Shown piece after piece: positions 57,025 through 64,000 of a DNA stretch of 64,000 nt. A model generated the notes under the pieces. It saw only the letters and a program-made list of their open reading frames with translations, did not search any database and was not told where the DNA came from. Position 1 is the stretch's first letter. Each line of letters starts with the position of its first letter. Where the stretch lies: NCBI GenBank assembly GCA_907164885.2, contig OU015499.1, positions 150,957,806 through 151,021,805 on the forward strand, in the 5' to 3' direction. The translations under genes and the position numbers were made by a program. The stretch is from Dolomedes plantarius. Lineage: Eukaryota > Arthropoda > Arachnida > Araneae > Dolomedidae.

Positions 57025-57110
57025 GAGATCGGCTAGGTTCGAACCACTATCGTCAGAACAGAAGCCCACCGCGATAGCACCACGCTAAGGATCGTTGAAG
57101 ACTTCGGCCC
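57025..57110 (-). repeat. tRNA-like segment inside Helitron C
   Basis: The minus strand shows TTAGCGTGGTGCTATCGCG (A-box/D-arm-like) and GTGGTTCGAACCTAG (B-box-like) at tRNA-like spacing. The anticodon stem pairs poorly and the acceptor stem is unclear, so this is a tRNA-derived piece, not a functional gene. Confidence 0.45.
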
Positions 57111-57363
57111 AAAAAGCGGTAGAGGAGCCATTGTTACCCTCCATTGTTACCTCTCCATTGTTACCCCAGTAGCGGTAACAATGGAGATTGTTAGGATTAA
57201 GCCCCTAACTTTATTTCTAGTGATCAGATATACATAATATATAGCCTATGTCCATCTGGAATAATGTACCTTTCAAACAGTGAAAGAATTTTTCAAATAG
57301 GCGCAGTGGTTCTGGAGATTACCCTCCACGTACAAAATCGCTCTCTCTTTATATATAAGTACT

Positions 57364-58056
57364 AGCTGAAAACCCGCGCTTCGCTACGGAGTACATTCAA
57401 ATTAAATACCACGGTCAACGTATGCAATTTATGCCAAAAAAAAAATATATATATTTATAATAAATGCGATGATCAATGTATACAATTGATGTAAAATATA
57501 TATCTATCTATATATATATATATTTATAAAAAAATCGTAAGGGATATGCATTTTTTTTTGATAATATCCAATCGTCTGCTGCATTAGAAAGAGAAAAAAA
57601 TATTTTTTTTGTGTATTTAGTTGTTACGCACGTGACGATAAATTTATTGAAAGTACCAGAAAAAGAAATCACGTGATCAGCATTTAATGAATTAAATTCT
57701 AAAAATTAATCTTTAAAAATTCACGAAAAATCAGGAAATGGAGGTAAAAATTCGAAAAAAATTTCATTTTGAAGGATCTTTTATGATCTTTCTCGTGATA
57801 TAAATTTTATAACCCTCAATGTATTATTTTAAATGCAAGCGTAAAAAAAGTTTAAAAAACAGCTTAAAAATTTAATTTAAAAAAATCTAAGAATTTTTGA
57901 AAAATCTTTCTTAATGCACCCCTACACTATTAGAAGAATCGCCATGCAAAATTTCAGCCCTTTAGGTCCAGCGGTTTGGTCTGTGCGTTGTATGTCAGTC
58001 AGTCAGTCAGTCAGTGAATGAATGAGTCAGTTACGGAACTGTTTTATATATATAGA
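57364..58056 (-). mobile_element. Helitron family A, copy 7
   Basis: The plus strand reads A|CTAGCTGAAAACCC at the left and CTGTTTTATATATATAGA|T at the right: complete, non-coding, inserted within the 5'-terminal TA stretch of Helitron C. Confidence 0.88.
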
Positions 58057-58305
58057 TAGATATAGATTAAACGTTTGTCACTTGGAGAAACGTTTAATTG
58101 ACAAAACGTTTACAATATAGACGTTTACAATATAAACGTTTACAATTGACAAATGTTTATAGATACACATTGGTATCTAAAAATTAGAGTAAGAGATGAA
58201 ATAAAAATACAAAAATAAAAAAAGGATTTTAAGTAAAGAATGTTTTTTTAATTATTTTAAGCACCTAAAATAATATTCAAATTAATATTACGTTACTTAA
58301 TAATT

Positions 58306-59545
58306 GTGTGCACGTCCGCCATCTTGGATTTTTTTGCGCCAACTTGGCGATTTTACCGTGTTTTGAGGAGTGGAAAAATTCTCGCCAATGTGTTTTAAGC
58401 GGTGTTTTCAAAACGCTGGACTTTGAATTTTTTTTAGCTATTTTAATAAATACCACCTGTTTAAATTATGAAACTTGGAAAAATTTTTGAAAAATCATTT
58501 AAACGTTGGACTGAGATTTTTTTTGTCATTTTTAATTAAAAACTACCTTTTCAAATTATAATCCATATGAAAATTTGGTCAAATGAATTTTACTTACAGA
58601 TAAAATTTCAATGCCATCTATTCAGTTTGCCCTAACTCTTTGACTAATAGCAATGAATCACCAAAATATTATGCCAATATATTGTTAATTAGAAAAAAAT
58701 ACAGCATTTTCGTACCACCTAAATAACTTGCAATTTAAAAATTATCTAAAATTCAGCTTTGAAAAATGTAAAATAATTATGAACCCATAAATTTATGGTG
58801 AGTAACCAGATCCTCTCTTTTTTTTCTTTTTTTTTTGTTGTTAGGGCATTGTGGTAATGAAATTTTACTTCAGATTTGACCTTAACCAAATATTTGGTGC
58901 ATACAATAAAATCGGGACAAGGATTATTTGACCATTTATCCTGCTGTGTTGGAAATAAGAAAAAAAAACCCTTTTCCTAAACCAATAACTTAACCTTAAC
59001 TAACTTTTTAACTTAGGTTCCTGGGGAGAGAGAAGTTGAACTTCAGTTATTTAAATTTATTTGTAATCCACTACAACTTGGAATTATAAAATATTTTAAA
59101 ATATATTGTATTTAAAATGTATACTGTATTTTACATTTTACGAAAAAATGATGGCAGATAATTTTTACTTCAAATAAATGAAATGGTGTATCATTATAGT
59201 ATACTAATTGACAATCGATAAACAAAATTAAAAGCAACTTAAATTTAATAAGTTAACGAAAAACTGATAATGGATTCAAAAATTTTCAACAAAAAGACTC
59301 TTAGTTTTAAAAATAATTTACTCTTTTGAGTCTAGTCAATTTGACTCAGATTTCCAGGTCAAGGCCAAGATCTGACCTAAAATTATTATACTGTAATTAA
59401 AAGATTACATCAGAAATAACTGTTTGATCTTAAAATTAGAGAATTTGACATTGGGTTATTTTTACCAGAACGCAATAATTATCGCCATGCGAAATGCGCC
59501 AACCCCTGGCGGAAAAATCCAAGATGGCGGCCTTGCACACAAATC
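58306..59545. repeat. Inverted CCGCCATCTTGG ends enclosing AT-rich sequence
   Basis: GTGTGCACGTCCGCCATCTT at 58306 and, inverted, GTGTGCAAGGCCGCCATCTT near 59545 could be terminal repeats of a ~1.24-kb element or captured sequence. The interior has no recognisable coding sequence. Confidence 0.45.
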
Positions 59546-60017
59546 TAGAGTATCCCCCCTAACTTTATTTCTACTGATCAGATATACATAATATATAGCC
59601 TATGTCCATCTGGAATAATGTACCTTTCAAACAGTGAAAGAATTTTTCAAATACGTGCAGTGGTTCCGGAGATTACCCTCCACGTACAAAATCTGCTCTC
59701 TCTTTATATATTAGTATAGATATATAAATGAATAAATTATAATTTGTTTATACATTTTCATGTAAAGCCACTATAGTTCATTGTTCGTTCCCGTCATTAT
59801 TTTAAGGTAATTTAGTTTCTAAATGTGTTAAACAAAAATCATGATTTCTAGTGCTGTAGAAGTACAGTGTTGTACAAAGTATTTTGCAATTTTTTTATCG
59901 TGTTAGAGCGAAACTGTGTTACAGGTTGCAGTGTTATACGAGGGTTCCCGCAATTTATCCTATCTTGTTAGAGCGAAAACGTGTTGTAAGATGCCGTGCT
60001 GTAGGAGGGCTTCCCTG

Positions 60018-61354
60018 TGCTTCCCTGGGTCTGGTTCAGGAGATACACGAGTTTCGTGTGTGCCAAAAAGTACAAAATTTAATTCGCTTACCGCACAGAA
60101 ACTGTAAGAGCTACTTTAGTGTTTTAGGTACCGTAGGATAGCCGGATGTCGCTTCCTAACTGTCTTGCCTACTGCACCGAGGTTCGTTTTATGGCATAGG
60201 AACGGTGAGGTATGCAGATTGAGTCGTCTCTAAACAACACAAGCAAAAATCTTTATTTACAATGACACATAAAATTAAGGAATAACTAGCCAGAGGTGGA
60301 CGAGCCTACAAGCATCTTACCAGACCTCTAATCACACGCTCTCGACTCTAATAATAGAACATTTCACCAGAATTGGAGGAGCCTACAGCATCTCCCCATA
60401 TACATTATTTACATACTTATACAGTTAATATGTTTCCTTATTCATAGTCGCAGTTTCTACAGGTAGAGAAACTGCAGGGGGAATGAACTATTGCATTATT
60501 TATTATTATAATTACTTTCATATTATCATTGTAGCGTACTGGAAAGATATGTTCTTATTTATTCCCGGGACCTCACAAGCGCTTGGAAAACACAGCTGCG
60601 TGTTTTTCAAGGAATGTGTTGTTCGGTTCCACCAGTTCGGAACACGTGGGGGGGGATTAAACACCGTTTCCCTCACAGGAGGCAGCCACTAAAGCTGTCA
60701 TCTTAACGTCCTGCAATGTAGAAAGGTTCGGCGTCTAAAAAGAACTGTCAGCCGATAATCTGGCGGCTCCTCCACCCCTTCTGAAGATTTCCAGACATTG
60801 AGGGAGACGCTTCATAGATCCCGCACAGTGTAGACGTGTTTTTGATAGGATCCTGTGTTTTCGGGCCGAAATGGGCCCTGGAGCGTGTATTTGTGAATCT
60901 GCACGTAAAATTGAGTGAATTGTGTCGAAAGTGTTTATTGTTTAATTCTTTTTGTAAATAAATCTACTTGTTATGTTTTGTTTTAAAAATTTGGTCTTCG
61001 GTTGTTAATTAGAGCTCTGTTTTTCTTTGGTATGGATCAATAGTAGTGAAAATTGTAAACAAATGCCTCAGAGAGTAATCAGCCTTGTCGTGATGCCACA
61101 TCATAATATCATAATTATATTTTTTGTTATTATTACATACAATTTTACATATTTATACAATCATTTTGTTTCTTTATTCTTAGTTGCAGTTCCGAGAGTC
61201 GTAGAAACTGCAGGTGGATTGAAATTTTTTTTTAAATGCGGAGGCACTTGTCGCGAAGACATTCGTCTATAATTCACCGCAGTTTTGCTGGCCACTTTAT
61301 TATGGGGGCGCCATATAGGCGGACCAACATTGCCCCCTATGAAGGGACGACACA
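60018..61354. other. Unassigned sequence
   Basis: No gene is supported. Two segments, 60440-60480 and 61180-61215, share GTTTCT...GAGAAACTGCAGG-like or GAGTCGTAGAAACTGCAGGTG text and adjoining TTATTATTATAAT, suggesting a diverged repeat. Short frames lack domains. Confidence 0.3.
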
Positions 61355-61455
61355 AACGGAGGCATTTTAGTGGCGCTTCGCCAGGATTCGATCCGAGCAC
61401 CATCAGCACCGAAAACCAGCGCGCTGTACCACAAGGCTGCCACGGCCCTCGGTGG
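61355..61455 (-). mobile_element. tRNA-derived SINE-like sequence
   Basis: The minus strand reads GGGCCGTGGCAGCCTTGTGG, then TACAGCGCGCTGG and GGATCGAATCCTGGCG: A-box-like and B-box-like motifs at about tRNA spacing. The stems are imperfect and the anticodon is not credible, favouring a SINE over a working tRNA gene. Confidence 0.5.
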
Positions 61456-61721
61456 AATGAACTATTGCATACATTATTTATTATTATAATCATTTTCATA
61501 TTCCCATAATAGTTACCATGTTCTGTGTATGCCTCTGTCAAGTAACGCTTCCGGACTGACCGCATCACAAATATATTAGCCTATATTTATCTCGCGTGCA
61601 AAAATACAATAATAAACAGAAATTAAAAACACCAAAATCGTTTGTTTAACAAATTTGTAGGTTAAGTTAATTGTGAAGGCGATTCTTCAGTACAGTTGTA
61701 TGTTGATGGATATCTGTGATG

Positions 61722-64000
61722 TAGAAAATTATCGGCTATTGAAGCTTATGGGATGAAAACAGTCTCCTCAGCAAAGGGAAAATGAAGGGACGGATACAGT
61801 CTAAGTGGAAGTCCGGAAGATAACTAGAAGATTATCGGCTATTGAAGCCTTTGGGATGAAATAGTCTCCTCAACAAAGGGAAAATGAAGGGACGGATACA
61901 GTCTAAGTGGAAGTCCGGAAGATAACTAGAAGATTATCGGCTATTGAAGCCTTTGGGATGAAAACAGTCTCCTCAGCAAAGGGAAAATGAAGGGACGGAT
62001 ACAGTCTAAGTGGAAGTCCGGAAGATAACTAGAAGATTATCGGCTATTGAAGCTTATGGGATGAAAAGCAAAGGGAAAATGAAGGGACGGATACAGTCTA
62101 AGTGGAAGTCCGGAAGATAACTAGAAGATTATCGGCTATTGAAGCCTTTGGGATGAAAACAGTCTCCTCAGCAAAGGGAAAATGAAGGGACGGATACAGT
62201 CTAAGTGGAAGTCCGGAAGATAACTAGAAGATTATCGGCTATTGAAGCCTTTGGGATGAAATAGTCTCCTCAACAAAGGGAAAATGAAGGGACGGATACA
62301 GTCTAAGTGGAAGTCCGGAAGATAACTAGAAGATTATCGGCTATTGAAGCCTTTGGGATGAAAACAGTCTCCTCAGCAAAGGGAAAATGAAGGGACGGAT
62401 ACAGTCTAAGTGGAAGTCCGGAAGATAACTAGAAGATTATCGGCTATTGAAGCCTTTGGGATGAAAACAGTCTCCTCAGCAAAGGGAAAATGAAGGGACG
62501 GATACAGTCTAAGTGGAAGTCCGGAAGATAACTAGAAGATTATCGGCTATTGAAGCCTTTGGGATGAAAACAGTCTCCTCAGCAAAGGGAAAATGAAGGG
62601 ACGGATACAGTCTCAGTGGAAGTCCGGAAGATAACTAGAAGATTATCGGCTATTGAAGCCTTTGGGATGAAAACAGTCTCCTCAGCAAAGGGAAAATGAA
62701 GGGACGGATACAGTCTAAGTGGAAGTCCGGAAGATAACTAGAAGATTATCGGCTATTGAAGCCTTTGGGATGAAAACAGTCTCCTCAGCAAAGGGAAAAT
62801 GAAGGGACGGATACAGTCTAAGTGGAAGTCCGGAAGATAACTAGAAGATTATCGGCTATTGAAGCCTTTGGGATGAAAACAGTCTCCTCAACAAAGGGAA
62901 AATGAAGGGACGGATACAGTCTAAGTGGAAGTCCGGAAGATAACTAGAAGATTATCGGCTATTGAAGCCTTTGGGATGAAAACAGTCTCCTCAGCAAAGG
63001 GAAAATGAAGGTACGGATACAGTCTAAGTGGAAGTCCGGAAGATAACTAGAAGATTATCGGCTATTGAAGCCTTTGGGATGAAAACAGTCTCCTCAGCAA
63101 AGGGAAAATGAAGGGACGGATACAGTCTAAGTGGAAGTCCGGAAGATAACTAGAAGATTATCGGCTATTGAAGCCTTTGGGATGAAAACAGTCTCCTCAG
63201 CAAAGGGAAAATGAAGGGACGGATACAGTCTAAGTGGAAGTCCGGAAGATAACTAGAAGATTATCGGCTATTGAAGCCTTTGGGATGAAAACAGTCTCCT
63301 CAGCAAAGGGAAAATGAAGGGACGGATACAGTCTAAGTGGAAGTCCGGAAGATAACTAGAAGATTATCGGCTATTGAAGCCTTTGGGATGAAAACAGTCT
63401 CCTCAACAAAGGGAAAATGAAGGGACGGATACAGTCTAAGTGGAAGTCCGGAAGATAACTAGAAGATTATCGGCTATTGAAGCCTTTGGGATGAAAACAG
63501 TCTCCTCAACAAAGGGAAAATGAAGGGACGGATACAGTCTAAGTGGAAGTCCGGAAGATAACTAGAAGATTATCGGCTATTGAAGCCTTTGGGATGAAAA
63601 CAGTCTCCTCAGCAAAGGGAAAATGAAGGGACGGATACAGTCTAAGTGGAAGTCCGGAAGATAACTAGAAGATTATCGGCTATTGAAGCCTTTGGGATGA
63701 AATAGTCTCCTCAACAAAGGGAAAATGAAGGGACGGATACAGTCTAAGTGGAAGTCCGGAAGATAACTAGAAGATTATCGGCTATTGAAGCTTATGGGAT
63801 GAAAACAGTCTCCTCAACAAAGGGAAAATGAAGGGACGGATACAGTCTAAGTGGAAGTCCGGAAGATAACTAGAAGATTATCGGCTATTGAAGCCTTTGG
63901 GATGAAAACAGTCTCCTCAACAAAGGGAAAATGAAGGGACGGATACAGTCTAAGTGGAAGTCCGGAAGATAACTAGAAGATTATCGGCTATTGAAGCCTT
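61722..64000 (+). repeat. 103-bp tandem array, about 22 units, open at the right edge
   Basis: Units read AGATTATCGGCTATTGAAGC ... GGGATGAAAACAGTCTCCTC ... GGAAGTCCGGAAGATAACTA with a 103-base period. Variants recur: GATGAAATAGTC units, CTCAACAAAG versus CTCAGCAAAG, and one unit (about 62040) with an 11-base deletion. The period is not a multiple of three and no ORF is present. The array continues beyond the window. Confidence 0.98.

Larger units (their letters stand above)
56846..59720 (-). mobile_element. Helitron family C complex
   Basis: The plus strand starts A|CTAGCGGCCCGTCCCG (3' hairpin CCCGGACAAAGTCGGG and CTAG on the minus strand) and ends TAGTATAGA|T at 59720, with 5' end TCTATACTAATATATAAAG. 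The family's 5' ~150 bases occur twice, at 57205-57363 and 59560-59720, so either two copies lie in tandem or a unit was duplicated internally. Helitron A copy 7 interrupts the first 5' end. Confidence 0.7.
55527..60017 (-). mobile_element. Pogo/Tigger-like element T, copy 1, with nested Helitrons and element U
   Basis: The 3' end at 55527 reads CAGGTGACCCTCCTATAACACGG after TA when read inward in short segments (CAGGTGACCCTCC, TATAACACGG); the 5' end near 60017 is its imperfect inverse (CACGGC and CCTCC pieces of TIR). Most of the transposase is deleted, leaving its C-terminus. Element U copy 2 (55552-56312) sits in the right-hand terminal repeat and a Helitron complex (56846-59720) in the body. 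Confidence 0.72.

Noticed and set aside
57025..57110. Functional tRNA gene
   Set aside because: Box motifs are present but anticodon and acceptor stems do not pair well. The same applies to 61355-61455 and the B-box motif near 570.

Overview
The window looks like a transposon-saturated stretch of an arthropod genome, most likely a chelicerate and probably a spider. This is inferred from AT-rich sequence, eukaryotic splice sites, a MATH/BTB (TDPOZ-like) gene, a decayed LINE tail of a kind I associate with spider genomes, and many DNA transposon families. No database search was possible. Nearly every long open frame is a transposase remnant or an ORF running through a TA microsatellite.

The only convincing host gene is a two-exon MATH-BTB gene on the + strand. 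Its first exon (28960-29365) ends in a GTAAGT donor and its last exon (46902-47605) follows a pyrimidine-rich TTGCAG acceptor. The splice phases match and the predicted product is 369 residues. The 17.5-kb intron between them is packed with nested transposons.

Region by region: 1-2850 holds a Tc1 end, a 5'-truncated LINE with a 14-bp target duplication, and dispersed repeats. 2843-6085 holds an LTR-like block and a PIF/Harbinger element with remnants of both its proteins (transposase and MADF). 7920-13300 holds two Tc1 copies, a roughly 140-bp tandem repeat with CRE-like palindromes, two Harbinger-type MITEs, a Helitron and TA tracts. 13650-16810 is a hAT containing a Helitron containing a long-TIR Tc1. 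16813-23607 holds a small TA-flanked element with a short ORF, a TTAA element, and a pogo-like element carrying two hAT insertions. 23640-28631 holds a minisatellite and Helitrons, one interrupted by another Helitron and by a TIR element packed with 26 copies of a 71-bp repeat. The intron (29366-46901) contains a hAT with a nested TTAA element and a 99-bp palindrome, a 222-bp tandem array, a pogo-like element, a Helitron interrupted by a mariner, an R2/R4-like endonuclease fragment, a four-level nest (piggyBac > hAT > Helitron, TTAA element and DD41D mariner), and a DD36E Tc1-like copy.

Downstream of the gene lie an apparently intact DD36E transposase gene (48632-49672), a second piggyBac fragment, two hAT-type elements rich in ATCGAT palindromes, pogo-like elements whose decayed transposase tails still show a PCNA-binding (PIP) box, a Helitron complex, a tRNA-derived SINE, and a 103-bp tandem array that runs off the right edge.

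The insertion hierarchy can be read directly from target-site duplications, and one empty site is present in the window. No CRISPR arrays, rRNA genes or functional tRNA genes were seen.
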